From the NCBI RefSeq assembly GCF_000313135.1, contig NW_004457538.1, positions 303,135-367,134 on the forward strand: a DNA stretch of 64,000 nucleotides. The letters run 5' to 3'. Shown one piece after another: positions 1 to 14,124 of this stretch; the stretch's first letter is position 1, and each line of letters starts with the position of its first letter. The stretch comes from Acanthamoeba castellanii str. Neff (taxonomy: Eukaryota > Discosea > Longamoebia > Acanthamoebidae). Position numbers and translations under genes: made by a program. Below the pieces are notes generated by a model. It was not told the origin of the DNA, searched no databases, and worked only from the letters and a program-made list of their open reading frames with translations.

Positions 1-201
1 GTTACACACAAAAAAGAAAAAGAAATAAAGAAATACAAAAAAAACAAAAGAGAAGCCAAGAACGACCCCAGCTTCTGCCGGCGCAAGGGCAACACAAACA
101 AACAAACAAATTCAAGGGCGAGGCCGCACCGCTTTTATGAGGCAACCAGTCCTTCCTCAGGGCCATCTATCTAATTGATCGTTCGTTTTTGCGTTGCCGC
201 G
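1..201. other. Intergenic leader of the PiT gene
   Basis: A-rich stretch (1-55), then about 140 bases of mixed sequence up to the PiT start codon. No gene seen. It may hold the 5' UTR and core promoter of the transporter. No clear TATA element stands out. Confidence 0.4.
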
Positions 202-2828
202 ATGCTTTGGTGGATTGTCGTAATTGGCGCCTTTCTGGCCTTCCTTGTGGTACGCCCTCTCTTGCGCCGCGATGAGCCACTTGTACTCAGTCGCTGAGCC
301 ACAGGCGTGGGGACTTGGGGCCAATGACGTAGCGACAGCGGTACCTCCCCCCTTGGCCCTTGGTGAACTCTCTCTCTCTTTGTGTGTTGTGTGTGTTTTG
401 TATCTCGGAGGGTGTTGTGTTGTCTCGGAGGGAAAGGAGGAAAGCACGCGGTCTTTTTGCCGTGCGTGCGTGCGTGCGTGTGTGTGTCGTGTGTGGTCGA
501 GCGGCCGTCTGACGTGCTCTTCCATTCAGTTCGGACCCTCTGTAGGCTCGAAGGCCCTCACCTTGGGGCAGGCCATCATGCTGGCCTTTGTGGTCGAATG
601 TGCCGGCGCAGTCATCACGGGAAGGGACGTCGTTGGTACGTTGGCCGCCAGCCACGACCGACCGTGCCCCTTGGCACGAGTCTCTCTCTCTCTCTCCCCT
701 CCACGCGCCAGACATGCCACGCCAAAGATAAGGATCGAGGGGGGGTACTGCATTGACCGTCGGTGGGTGGTGGTGGTGGTGGTGCGTGATGGTGGTTTGT
801 GGTGGTGGCTGGTGGTGGTGGCCGGTGGTGGTCGTGGTGGTGCAGATTTGTACAACAAGAGCGGGATGGTGCCCGGCGTCTTCGATGGGCAACCGACAGA
901 GCTGATGCTGGGAATGTGCTCCACCTTGGCTGGCACCCTCTTTTGTCTCGCCGTCAGCACCTCCCTCGGGTTGCCCATTTCCACGGCCCACGCCATAGGT
1001 ACCACCACACGTCTCCACGCAGCACGCCCGGGGCGGGCTCATCAGGGTCTCACAACGGGTTGCATGTTGCGTATGTTGTGCGTGTGCGGTGGTGCGTGTG
1101 CGTGTAGTTGGGGGCATCGTCGGCTTTACAGTCATGGGAAAGGGAATGGCCGGTGTTGATTGGCGGCGCGTCGGGCGCATCATGCTCTCCACTGTCACCT
1201 CCCCGCTCCTTGGTATGGCATTACATGTCCTCCTCCCCCCACCCATTGCTGTGCATCCATCTGCTTGCGGCAGGGTGGGTCCTCGTTTTCTATCGTGGCC
1301 GGTGGTGGTGGCCGGTGGTGGGTCTTCGAGTAGAAGGACCCTGCAGCGCGGCCCACCAGGGACTGATTGGCTCGACGTATCGGGGGGCGGGGGCGGAGGA
1401 CGGATGTGCAGCGGCAGCGGTGTCGTTGGTGCTGTTCGTGGTGATCCGGCTGTGCATTCTACGCAGAGAGAATTCCCTCAAGCACGGCTTTCGCGCGCTT
1501 CCCTTCTTCTACGGACTCACGGTCGCCTTCCTCGCCTACTTTTTCGTCTACAAAGCTTCTCCCGGGCTCGGTATGTATGGCCGCTCTCCTTTCCTGCCGC
1601 CTCAAGCGCGTGCGAGCGGGCGGTTTCCTCCCCCCCCCTCTCCCTTCTCCTCACAACCGTGGGGGGGGGCTGGTGTGGTGTCGCTCCGTGGTCCATGGGG
1701 GGGGGCAGGCTGGGACAAGCAGTACACGCCCACGGTGATCCTGGGCGTGTGCGGAGCGATCGGGTTCGGTACGCTCTTTGTGGTCTGGCTTCTGGGCGTA
1801 CCGCTCCTGTGGCAGTGGATCGACAACAAATACGACGAACAGGGCGAACTACGAAAACACTACTACAACAACAACAACAACAACAAGAGTACGTGCGAGA
1901 CACAGACACTGCCACCACCACCGGACCGCACTGATACGAGCGAACGCTCTGTCATTGGGCGTCGCGTGCACGTGGTGATTTGCCGCAGGAAAGCGAACGA
2001 GCTTTGACGAAGACGCCTTTGAAGAAATCCAGGCGTCCGATGAAGGCCTCTCTCGAGCCCTCATCATCTGCTGCATGCGCATTCCTTTTTTCAGGTGCCT
2101 CTCTGCCTCTCGTGCCCCTTCTCCCGCTCTCGCGTGGTTCATGGTTCACCTGATTACGCGCGTGACCTCCGATCCCTGACCTCTCAAGGTTTTTATTGGT
2201 GTGGTGTGGTGTGGTGTGTGCGTGCGTGCGTGCGTCGTGTGCATGTGTCCTGTGTGGGCGCGCCGTCATACAGGGACTACGTGGTGTCCAAATTCTTTGA
2301 ACATAAGATGGCGCTGAAGGCTGCTTTGACGAATGTGTACAACTCGCCAACAAGTACCACCACCCGCCACCACGACCACCAGCCACCGCCGCCACCCACC
2401 AGCCACCAGCCACCAGCCACCAGCCACCAGCCACCAGCCACCAGCCACCAGCCACCAGCCACCAGCCACCAGCGAGCCAGCCAGCCACCACCGCCACGCC
2501 TCCGTCACCCCTTTTTAGTTTTCACCCCTTCTCCTTCCTCGGGGGGGGGGAGTACTGAGTTGCGTGATGCGCTGGGCAGGCACACGCAAGCATGGCTACG
2601 CGTCGGACATCAGCGATGGAGAAGGCCTAGGGTCGTCCGACAGCGATAACGACATGATGGCCGACCGACCCGATTTCTTTAAGAAGCCGATGTTCATGGA
2701 CCAACAACAGTCCATGGATCTCCACACCGTCCCCATCTTGGACAGCACGGACGACGACATGGAGGAACTGATGGGCAATGAGAGCGGGGTACGTGCCATG
2801 ATGCCCTGTTTCGCTTCTCGCGCGTGCG

Positions 2829-2861
<33 letters not shown>

Positions 2862-4099
2862 GTGTGTGTGTGCCTCTGCTTGCCTCCCTCCCTCCCCCCT
2901 CTCATTAGCTCGTCTCCGCCTCGTATGAGCCCACCTACTCCGCTCGGGCTCAACCCGGGTGGTTGACCTCTGAACCGTTCTCACTCCTCACCTGCAGGAA
3001 CCGGTCGAGGATTGGGAAGAGGGGCAACGGAGGAAAAGAAACGAAGAGCTCTATGCCCACAGCGAAGGATTTGATGCACGCACCGAGGATCTGTTCTCGT
3101 TTTTGCAGATTCTTTCCGCCAGTGTGTCAGGTACATATCGCAACCTGGTGTTCGATGTGAGCGTGTGCGGTGGTGCGTGACCAACAAAGCTTTTCCGTTC
3201 CTCTTATTAACAACCAACCAACCAACCAACCAACCAACCAACCAACCAACCAACCAACCAACCAACCAACCACGTGGTAGGATTCGCGCATGGATCCATC
3301 GACATCTCAAATGCGTCCGCGCCGTTCGTCATCATACTGGCACTGTTCAACGACCTGGAGAATGGCGGGGCTGGTCTGATTGAGCAGGAGCCGTCTCTCC
3401 CCTGGTCAGCACTTTTACACACTTCCCTCCCTTGCCCCTGTAGCTTTCTCCAGTTCTTCTCTCCTGTGGAGCCACAGTGCGCTGACGCCTGTCCCTTCAT
3501 TGTCCCCCTTGTGCTGTGCTCCACGTGTGTCGTCGCACAGGTGGATACTGGGCGTGGGTGCCGTGGCCATATTCTTCGGGTTGTCGATATGGGGCTACAA
3601 GATCATGGAGAGCATCGGATACAACTGCACCATGGTACGGCCAAGGCCTTCTCCTTCCTCCTCTTCAACGAGGCCCATTTCCAAATTGCCCATATACAAC
3701 GTTCGACCTCCCAGATTACGCCATCGCGAGGCTTCAACGTAGATTTCGGCTCTTCCGTAGCTGCTGTTGTTGGTACGTGCGACAACAACCCCCTACGCAT
3801 GTGTCTAGCACAATGCTCACGCGGATGTGGTGACAGGGAGCAAGTTCCTGCTGCTGCACATGAACTCGACGTATTGTATAGTGGGCTCGGTGTTCGGGGT
3901 GGGGCTGGCCAACGGATTCAAGGCGATCAACTGGCGATTACTGCTGCGGATGTGGCTGGTACCTCACCTCTCCCATTGAAGCCACCACCTGCAAAGGCTA
4001 ATAATAATGGCTGGGCAGGCGTGGGTCTGCACAGTACCGTTTTGCGGCATGGTGAGTGCTGTTGTGTTCATCGTCCTCCAGTACACCTTTGTTTGGTGA
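202..4099 (+). CDS. PiT-family phosphate transporter (PHO4 domain), multi-exon
   Basis: Inorganic phosphate symporter of the plasma membrane. The start ATG at 202 opens a hydrophobic helix (exon 202-249) that continues at 305 with WGLGANDVATA, then SVGSKALTLGQAIMLAF (530s-640s), a PISTAHAI-type segment (about 980), GFTVMGKGMAGVDW (about 1130) and further helices at 1400-1560 and 1730-1830. A long acidic, Ser/Asp-rich cytosolic loop follows (2580-3130), as in eukaryotic PiT proteins. The second PHO4 half starts with FAHGSIDISNASAPF (about 3285), passes PSRGFNVDFGSSVAAVV (about 3725) and MNSTYCIVGSVFGVGLANG (about 3860), and ends at TGA 4097-4099. At least 14 exons; introns hold (CCACCAG)n and (AACC)n repeats. 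The first half is canonical, but the second signature has lost the usual GANDVANA and STTH residues. Family assignment is firm; exact exon borders are by eye. Confidence 0.88.
2390..2482. repeat. Intronic CCACCAG/CCAGCCA tandem repeat
   Basis: Tandem copies of a seven-base CCAGCCA unit inside an intron of the PiT gene. Related GCCACCA/TGGTGGC arrays occur in introns of several other genes here. Confidence 0.9.
3211..3271. repeat. (AACC)n microsatellite in a PiT intron
   Basis: About 15 perfect tetranucleotide units just upstream of the TAG acceptor of the exon that begins the second PHO4 half. Confidence 0.95.
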
Positions 4100-4259
4100 T
4101 GGCCCTTCTTGTGGGCAGACAGGTGCTTGAAATTTATTTATTGTGGTGCTGCTTTCTTTTATTGTCATAATGACACAATAATCATCAGCCTCGTGGTGTA
4201 CAACGAACGACACGCTCATCCTTTTTTTTTTGATTTTAGCAAAAAAAACAACTTTGAAT

Positions 4260-6851
4260 TCAGAACTGGCCATTGAGGACGAGGCGGTCTGTCTCCGTAG
4301 CGATCACAGCACCCATCAGGTGCACCAAGCGTGCGTTGAGTTGCACGCCACGACGCTTCATCTCGTCGTACAGTTCCAGAGCCTTGCCGTTGTTTCGTGC
4401 GAGGTGGTTCGCCTTTGTAATCAAACCAAAATAATAATAATAATAACATCCACGTTAGCCATGGCAATGGAAGAGAGGCAGTGCGAGGTTGTAGGTGTGG
4501 GGAGGCGGCCTGGACCGGATACGCCGTACCTGGATCAGGTTGAAGAAACTAAATGCATTTATCTGCATATCGGCTTGCACCATTTCGTCAAACAGCGCAT
4601 CGGCCTGAGACACAAATTATTAGTTGAGCAAGCGCGTGTTGCGTGTTGCGTGTCGTGTGAAATGTGGCAGTCATACATGGGCGAGGGCTTCGCTCACTCC
4701 TTCCTGGCACGCACTGTCTGCACCCTGCTCACCGTGCGAGGTGTGGGCTGCCACTGTGGAATTGGGGGGGGGTGAGAGTCAGAGCGGGCGTGGCGGAAGT
4801 GCGGGTCCCGGCAAAGCTACTACACTAGTAGTGTCGTACCTTGCTGGCGGAGGCCGTTCAGGAGGTGGTTGCAAAGGTCGTGGCGCGGAGGGAAGCCGGC
4901 CGCCTTGTAGTCGCTGTAGAGATCTGTATTCGTGGTTCAGGGAGGAGTATATGAGCGCCGGGCGGAGGAGGAGAACCGAACGTTGCCGTTTGGCAGCAGG
5001 TGCTGTGTGCCGCGTACCAAAGGCCTTGCGCATGTCGGCGGCGCTGGCGTAGGCCCGCACGAGCAGGGAGTACGTGTAGCTGTCCTTGGGCACCTCGTCT
5101 TTGGTCATCTCCTCCAGTACGGTGCTTATCTCACCCGAGCGGCCAAACTTGGAGTGGCCAGCGAGAATGGCATTGTAGGTGCGAGTTGAGGGCCGGACTC
5201 CTGATATTACGCCACCCGCCACCCGCCACCCGCCACGGGAGGATGGGTCAGCAAGCTGCTTGGTGGCTTTTATGCTCGAGCAAGACCTGGCTCACTCCCA
5301 ATGCATTGGGCATGGAGACGTACCAGCCTTCTTCATGTTTCGCAGCGCACGCCAACTACGATCGAGGGTGTCGGCGTCGAGGCAGCACGCTTCGATCAAG
5401 GAGTTGTAGACCTTTTCGTTCGGAGCTGGATCTGCGGTGATTGGTGGGTGGGTGGGGGGGGGGAAGCGTGCCGGCGATCAGATCCGATCGGTGCACTTCT
5501 TTCCACCCGCACCGCATGATGATGCACATTGTGCATCCCCATGGGGAGCGTGGACGTACACTTCTCCCGCTCGGCGCCCAAACGCTCCACCCATGCGAAC
5601 GCTTCGTCAATTCCCTCGGCCTGCCGCCGCGGCACTCAGTCATTCAGTCAGTGGGAGAAGAGAAGAAAAGAGGAGAAGCTCACCAGACACGGTCGCAACC
5701 GAGTCCAGGCAGCTGTCGTGTGTGTCGTGTCGTGTCGTGTCGTGTGTTACGAGACCTTCGCAACTGCCAGGACGGCAGCACTGTAATGAACCGCCTCCGT
5801 AAGTACGTTCCTGCTGGCCATCTTGCGCAGAACACTGAAGTGGCAGTGTTGGGGAGAAAGTGTGCGAGCGTCAGTGCGCGGTAATACCGCGCGCAGAGCA
5901 GCAGTAACGAAAGAGGGAGCTGCGAGGATGAGAGGAGGGGAGCACTCTTGCACGAGGTCCCAGCGCTTGGATTCACCGTAAATGGTGATCAAGTTCTTGT
6001 AGGTGGTCGCGGTAGCCGGTAGCTTTTGCCTCTTGGACATGTGGAAATAGATCTGGTGGGCCCGCCTGAACTTGCGCGCACCAACGAGAGATGAGATATA
6101 GGCGTCGTAGAACTCCGCATCCAAAGTTGCCCCCTCGTCGACGAGCTGCAAGGTACAACGGGGTGTGTGTGTGTGTGTGTGTTGACGTTGTGAGTTGCTT
6201 ACAACCAAACAACCAACCCTCAAAAAGAGCAAAGCAAGCACCTTGTCGTAAACAGCATCGGCAACTCCAACTGAATCGGGCCGATTTGCTGCTCGGACGA
6301 CCCCAATGCATGCGGCAAGGCTGGGGCTCACACCTGTGGTTATTACTTATTAATAATCATTTTTACATTTTCTTTTAAATAGAGAAAAAGAAACCAGGCA
6401 ATGGAGGTTGATTGATTTGCACAAATTTCCTTGAAAGAAAAAGATATGGGATTGGGGCACCTTTGGCTTCCATGTCGCGCAGCAGGCTGTGCGCTTTGTC
6501 GAGCCGCTTCGCGCGAGCGAACACGTCAATAAGGGCGGTGTAGGTGGCAGACTCCAGGGGCAGGGCCTCATGTTCTTTAACGAAGGCAGATGCCAATTCG
6601 GACGCTTTGCTGAAGTTCCCCTGCTTCGCCAATTGCTGACTCTCCAAGAGAACATCGTTTTGAGCGAGGCTGTGGGTCGAAGAGAAACGACTCACAGAAG
6701 CGGCAGAGCACAGTAGCTGAAGTCCGCAGCTCGCTCCATTACCGCAAATACTCGGCCGACCCGCGAGCCAAAAGCTGTTGCCGTTGATCCGCATGGCCGA
6801 GGGAAGGAGTTGCACGGGCGCGCGCCGACCAAAGGCGGAGAAGCGGGACAT
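4260..6851 (-). CDS. Pentatricopeptide-repeat (PPR) protein, probably mitochondrial
   Basis: RNA-binding organelle protein made of degenerate 35-residue helix pairs. The ATG at 6851 opens an Arg/Ser-rich N terminus (MSRFSAFGRRAPVQLLPSAM) that looks like a mitochondrial presequence. PPR-type units follow, for example TYTALIDVFARAKRLDKAH (exon 1), TTYKNLITIYGESKRWDL (about 5985), NEKVYNSLIEACCLDADTLD (about 5400), RTYNAILAGHSKFGRSGEIS (about 5160), YTYSLLVRAYASAADMRKA (about 5060) and ADALFDEMVQADMQINAFS (about 4590). The last exon encodes KALELYDEMKRRGVQLNAR and ends at the TGA complement 4260-4262. About ten exons. It converges with the PiT gene (160 bases apart) and diverges from DHFR-TS (171 bases). 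The RNA target cannot be read from sequence. Confidence 0.85.
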
Positions 6852-7022
6852 GGCCTGAGGGAGGATGAGGATTGCTATCCGTTTGGGATTTGTCGGGAAT
6901 GAATAATTCAAAATAAAAGAAGAGAAAGGGTGTAAGAAATTCATGGGAAGCAAATTGGCGGGAGAGGAAACCACGGTTGATTGGCAGGAGCACTGCTTTC
7001 TAACCAAGCCGCGTAGGGATCG
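6852..7022. promoter_or_regulatory. Divergent promoter region, PPR gene / DHFR-TS
   Basis: Only 171 bases separate the two start codons, so both genes must share or abut core promoter sequence. It contains an E2F-like TTGGCGGGAG at 6955-6964 and an ATTGG (CCAAT box on the minus strand) at 6980-6984. No convincing TATA box. Confidence 0.5.
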
Positions 7023-9437
<2,415 letters not shown>

Positions 9438-9697
9438 TCGATCAGCCATGTTAAACAAGCATGAATGAGCGATTCGTTCGAATGTGGAAAAAAGGAGCGA
9501 TTCGTTTGAACTGGTCTAACGACACGCATACAGCTAGGTTTATTCAAGTCCTCCCTCTTTTTTTTTGAAAGTGAACTTTTCTGCGCGAGCACGGCGCACA
9601 AGACTACTACAAGCAGGTGGGGCGCAAGGAGACTAAAGCTGCCATGTGATATTCACGTTGAGCAGACAATAGCCAAGCGAATTCTCCAGCTTCTATC
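9438..9697. other. Intergenic, 3' of DHFR-TS
   Basis: About 260 bases between the TS stop and the foldback element. No coding signal recognised; presumably holds the 3' UTR and polyadenylation region. Confidence 0.5.
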
Positions 9698-10305
9698 GGG
9701 GTATGCAACGAAAACGAGTAACATTCGTTATAGTTAACTCGTTATTTACTCGTTTTTTACTCGTTTCACGCGGTTTTTACTCGTTCCACGCGGTTTTTAC
9801 ACGTTTCACACGTTCTCTACTCGTTTCACGCGTTTGCTACTGGTTTAACTAGTACAACACTGATTAAACTCGTTTAACGCCCTGCCCTGAAACGAGTGTT
9901 AAACGCGTTTAACGAGTGTTACGCGAGGAGGTCGCGATTATCCGCGGATGATCGCGATGTCCGCGGGAGGTCGCGATGTCGAAAACAAGCCATCCCCTGA
10001 GTAAAACTAACTTGTGCACTCGTAAAACTAGTTGGACACACATTAAACGAGTTGCACACTAGTAAAATGAGCTTGCAACTCATAAAATGAGTGGCTAATT
10101 CAAGATGTGAATGGTTTACACTCGAAAAAAGGGAAAAATGACTTGTCGAAACGATGGATGTACGGGCCAAAACCCGCGTTAAAGGAGTAAAAAAACGCCT
10201 AAAAAACGAGTAAAATGACCACAAACCACCTGTGGCAACACTGATTAAACGCTTTAAACTAGTTAAACGCGTTTAACGAGTGTTACTCGTTTTCGTTGCA
10301 TCCCC
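9698..10305. mobile_element. Foldback/MITE-like element with terminal inverted repeats
   Basis: The left end (9698 on: GGGGTATGCAACGAAAAC, then GAGTAACATTCG) and the reverse complement of the right end (up to 10305: GGGGATGCAACGAAAAC, then GAGTAACACTCG) match over about 30 bases with one indel and one mismatch. Further in, ACTCGTTTTTTACTCG (left, about 9745-9770) is mirrored by AAAAAACGAGTAAAAT (right, about 10200), so the inverted arms are long and imperfect. The interior has short repeats of an ACTCGTTTCACGCG type and three copies of a TCGCGATnnCCGCGG unit (9930-9980). No ORF. No convincing target-site duplication was found. Size and structure suit a non-autonomous DNA element. Confidence 0.75.
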
Positions 10306-10660
10306 TTTGTCGTGTGGTGCTAACGCCAGAAACCTTAGTCAAAACTCCGCCCCCAGGGCGGGCTGGATCAAATCCCGGGGATGGTGAGAGACGGTTATTA
10401 TTTTTTTCTCCTCTCACCTTCACACCACCTCCCCCCACCAACAAGCGCCGCACTCAGCTCCCCGGTTTTGGCATGCTGGTACCACACGCTTCTAAAACGG
10501 ATGAGCGATGCGTTTGAGGATCGTCCGATTCGCGGTCTCCCGTCCTCACTCTGCTACGAATGCGAAACGAATCGCTCACTGTGTTCACGGACGGGGGGTT
10601 TGAAAAAGCAAGCACTCGTGCAGCTGTCCCACTGGTGCTGTTTCATACAATTCCCCCACC
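10306..10660. other. Intergenic, 3' side of the CNNM-like gene
   Basis: No gene recognised. An unassigned minus-strand reading frame of about 60 codons overlaps 10585-10779 but has no family signature and conflicts with the better-phased last exon of the CNNM-like gene. Confidence 0.4.
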
Positions 10661-13623
10661 TCATATTGCCTCGATAGAAGAGACAGGTCTTGCCCTGCGT
10701 GCTCGATTGCTTTGGTTGAACTCGTTGAGAGACAGACTACGCCGTCCCTCTTTCCGAGGGCAGCCCCTGCAACATACACGCCTGCGAATTAATTGCCAAT
10801 CAGGTTTCCCCAGGTCAAGAAGGGAGCTAAAGGACACACCTCTCACGACGGTCGAGGGAGGCGCGGCGTTCCATTTCGATGCTGGTACGAATGGCACGTT
10901 GAAGGGGAGCGTCCAAAGAGCGCAGCATGTGGGCGAGTTGTAGCTTCTTGTGGTCCACATAGACGTCTGTTTCGTCCACAATCTCTCCCTGCACCCGACA
11001 CTTACGACACGACACACACGACACACGCACGCACCACACACCACACACCACACATCACGCACACGCACGCACCACACACCACACACCACGCACACGCACA
11101 CACCACACACCGGCACACACACACACGACACGACACATGCATGACACACACATGACACACGACACACATGACACACACACGCGACACACACACTCACACA
11201 CACAACGAGTCTAATCAGACACTTACACGCCGCAGGAGTACTCGAGATCGACACACATGATCATTTCAGACACGACACGCAGACCCAATAATAAAACACG
11301 CGTGTGTAGCTAACGGTCGGGCAGTACCTGAATGAGTTCCTCGAAAACGTCCTCGAGGGTGATGATGCCGATCAGGTCTTGGCTGTCGATGCTGGCCACC
11401 ATGGCCATGTGGCCTAATGCGTCACCACGGTGATGCGTGTACAAGAGGCAGGGACATTGTCAGAGCAGCAGCGGAACCCCAGCCCGCTGGTAGCAGTGAG
11501 GAGGGTATGGTACTCTTGCCGCTCTTGAACTGGTTGAGGATGTCGTAGAGCGGGGTGTCCGCGTGCACCAGCGGCATGTCGACCAACGGCAGCTGGCACA
11601 CGCGCTTCTCCGCGTTGCCATCCACCCCTGCCATCAATAATAAAAATAGTAGTAGTAGTAGTAAAAAATGGTTCTGACACTGCGACGCTAAGCGATGGCG
11701 CGTATGCATACCGACCAGCCTGCGCGTGAGCAAGAGACCGACGACCTGCTGGATGTCCTCCCGGTAGACGGGTACGCGTGAATGCCCCGTGTTGATCACC
11801 TGCCCATCATCATCATCATCATCACACCACCACCACCACCACCACCACCGCGCCGCGGAGAGGGCGAGTGAGGTGATGTGCGGTGAGGTTCGCGGCGTTC
11901 AGTTGGGACGAAGGAGGACCTGCTTGATGGTGTCAGGGTCGAGAAGGGTGGTCTCTTCGAGCATGAAGGCATTTTCAATGGGCGTCATGGCGTCCTCGGC
12001 CTTCTTCTCGATCATCTCGAGAGCACCCATGATGATGGTTGACTCCTCCTCGTCGAGGGCGTGCTTTTCTCCGTGCATCCGCACCAGCTCCTTCAGCTCT
12101 GCTCTCTCGCCAACCGCAAGATGCGAGGGAGGAGGAGGGAGGAGGTAAGTAAAATGCCCCTCCCCCCCCACTGAAACACATTGCGGCAGCACGTCGCATC
12201 CCACGCGATCGCATCCCACAACACGTGACACGATACATAAATGCGTCATATATACGACGGATGCAGGGGAAGAGGTGGTGTACGTGCGCGGCGCAGGTAG
12301 GTGGCGTGCTCGTCCCCCAAGAGCCAGTCCAGGAGCTTGCTGATGGGGAACCCGACGATGAAGAACGCCGCCATCAAAAACTTGACCAGCCTGCGCAATC
12401 CCCCCCCCCTCCCACCACACGAGATGGGGATGACACGCGGTCAGGTTGTGGGGGAGGGCATGTCTCGGTAGGTAGGTAGGTAGGTAGGTAGGTAGGTAGG
12501 TAGGTAGGTAGGTAGGTAGGTAGGTAGATAGACAGATAGACAGATGTGTTATCTGAGAGAATCAAGCAATCGCCCAGGCGTACCGTACCCTGAGAGGTGT
12601 GCCCCGATGGCCAGGCTATACCGGGAGCACAGAGCCTGCGGAATGATTCTGTAACCCCCCCCAACCCCGCGGGAAGAGGAGGCGTCAGTGTGGGGGGGGG
12701 GTGGAGTGGGCGTGGGCGTGGGCGTGGGGTACTCGCCAAAGAGGAGGACCAACGTGACGGACATGATGATGGCGAGGAAGGGCGAAGTCAACCGATCGAG
12801 AAAGATGGGAAGTGCCTCCATGGCCATCGCGTTGGCTTTCGTGGGTCACCAGCCACCAGCGAGCCACCAGCAGCAGCCACGACGACGACGGCCCACAAGC
12901 GGAGGTGAGCACGCGCACGGACGGAGCCGGCACTAGGCCTCCCATTGTGTTGCGGGGGGGGGACGAGGGGAGGGCGAGTACCGAGGAGGAGGGTGACGAG
13001 GCACAGGTGATGCCTGCTTACCACGGGTATGATCTTGGCCGCATACCGCTTCTCCTGGAGTTGACGAGACACGCGCCACACCACCATCCACCAGCCAGAG
13101 CCAGCACCCACGAGCGAGTAGTGAGGCACTGAGGGTGGGTGGGACACCAACGGGATGGGGGGGGGGTCTCGCCAACAATCTGCCGGTGGTGGTGGCTGGC
13201 GGTGGCTTGTGGCGGCTGGCGGTGGCGGTGGCGGTGGCTGGTGGTGGTGGCTGGTGTGGGCGTACGGATTCTGTGCCCGACGCTTCGAGAATGCGGAGCT
13301 GGGTGAGGTCCAGCCCCATGAGCCCAATAGTGAGCCCTGACATCGCTCCTGGCGGCGGCGGTATTGCGTCGACGCGAATATATATTTATATGAACCGTCA
13401 GCATCATCTAGCCCGCGCCGAAGAGGGCCGCCGCGCCGCCGCTTCCAGGGATGAGGTGGTGGTGGCTGGTGGTGGCTGGTGGTGGCTGGTGGTGGCTGGT
13501 GGTGGAGGAGGAGCACGCACCGGCGGTGCAAACGAGGAATAGCACAATCGCGCAGTAGGCGCCATAGAGCAGAGGCGAGTCCACAGCCCCCTCCTCGCGC
13601 ACGAACAGCTCACCTCCACACAT
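10661..13623 (-). CDS. CNNM/ACDP-type membrane protein (DUF21 plus CBS pair)
   Basis: Member of the cyclin-M/CorC-like family, linked to Mg2+ and other divalent cation transport or sensing at membranes. First ATG of exon 1 at 13623 ([17 protein letters not shown]). The DUF21 transmembrane core follows: [30 protein letters not shown] (13343), [20 protein letters not shown] (about 13040), [19 protein letters not shown] and [20 protein letters not shown] (12820-12590), then [12 protein letters not shown] (about 12330). The linker [19 protein letters not shown] (about 12090) leads into CBS segments [36 protein letters not shown] (about 11780) and [20 protein letters not shown] (about 11390). The tail [12 protein letters not shown] and an Arg/Ser-rich end (stop 10661) were phased by eye. 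About ten exons; introns carry (TAGG)n and CACACGA arrays. C-terminal exon less certain. Confidence 0.85.
10995..11210. repeat. CACACGACAC/CACACACCA microsatellite block
   Basis: Long irregular array of CA-rich 5- to 10-base units in an intron between the last CBS exon and the tail of the CNNM-like gene. Confidence 0.9.
12469..12527. repeat. (TAGG)n microsatellite
   Basis: About 14 perfect TAGG units in an intron of the CNNM-like gene, followed by degenerate TAGA/CAGA units. Confidence 0.95.
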
Positions 13624-14124
13624 CACCGCGCCCCTTTCATAGTCGTTGCCGCCCGCCCAACGGACCACCAGCCATCACCACCAGCCACCACCACGGTCAG
13701 GGTAGGACCCAGTCTTCATGCGCGCGTGCTGAGCGCTACCGTCAGTTTTCCATCCCCCCCCCAAAGGAGGGGGTGAGTGGCTATTTGGGGGGGGTAGGCC
13801 GTGCAATACGATGGAACATACCCAGGCAGGTCACCGTGGGGGCGGCACGTAAGAAGGCCTTCCTCCTCCTCCTCTGCGGCCACCCCACCATTACCATTGC
13901 CGCCGAGACACAGCACCAGCACCAGCAGGACCCACCACCCCCACCTCCTCCTGGGGGCCGTGGTGGTGGCGGACCACCATTTTCCTCCCCTGCACGCCTG
14001 CTGCTCCATTCCGGCTGTTTGTTGGTTTGTTGGTTTGTTTTTTGTTTTTTGTTTTTTGTTTTTTCCAACTTTTTTCAAATCCCCAAACATTTTTGTGGCA
14101 GAAGAAGGGCAGGAGGCGGCGCCT

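Noticed and set aside
2390..2482. Protein-coding tandem repeat (Gln/Pro/Ser-rich)
   Set aside because: Lies between a clear donor and acceptor of the PiT gene; the open frame is a by-product of the 7-base repeat.
10335..10385. tRNA-like B box (GGATCAAATCCCGG)
   Set aside because: The T-stem does not pair, no A box or anticodon arm can be folded in the right place upstream, and no tRNA cloverleaf results.
10585..10779. Minus-strand frame of about 60 codons beyond the CNNM-like gene
   Set aside because: No ATG in good context and out of phase with the preceding exon; the alternative frame ending at 10661 joins in phase.
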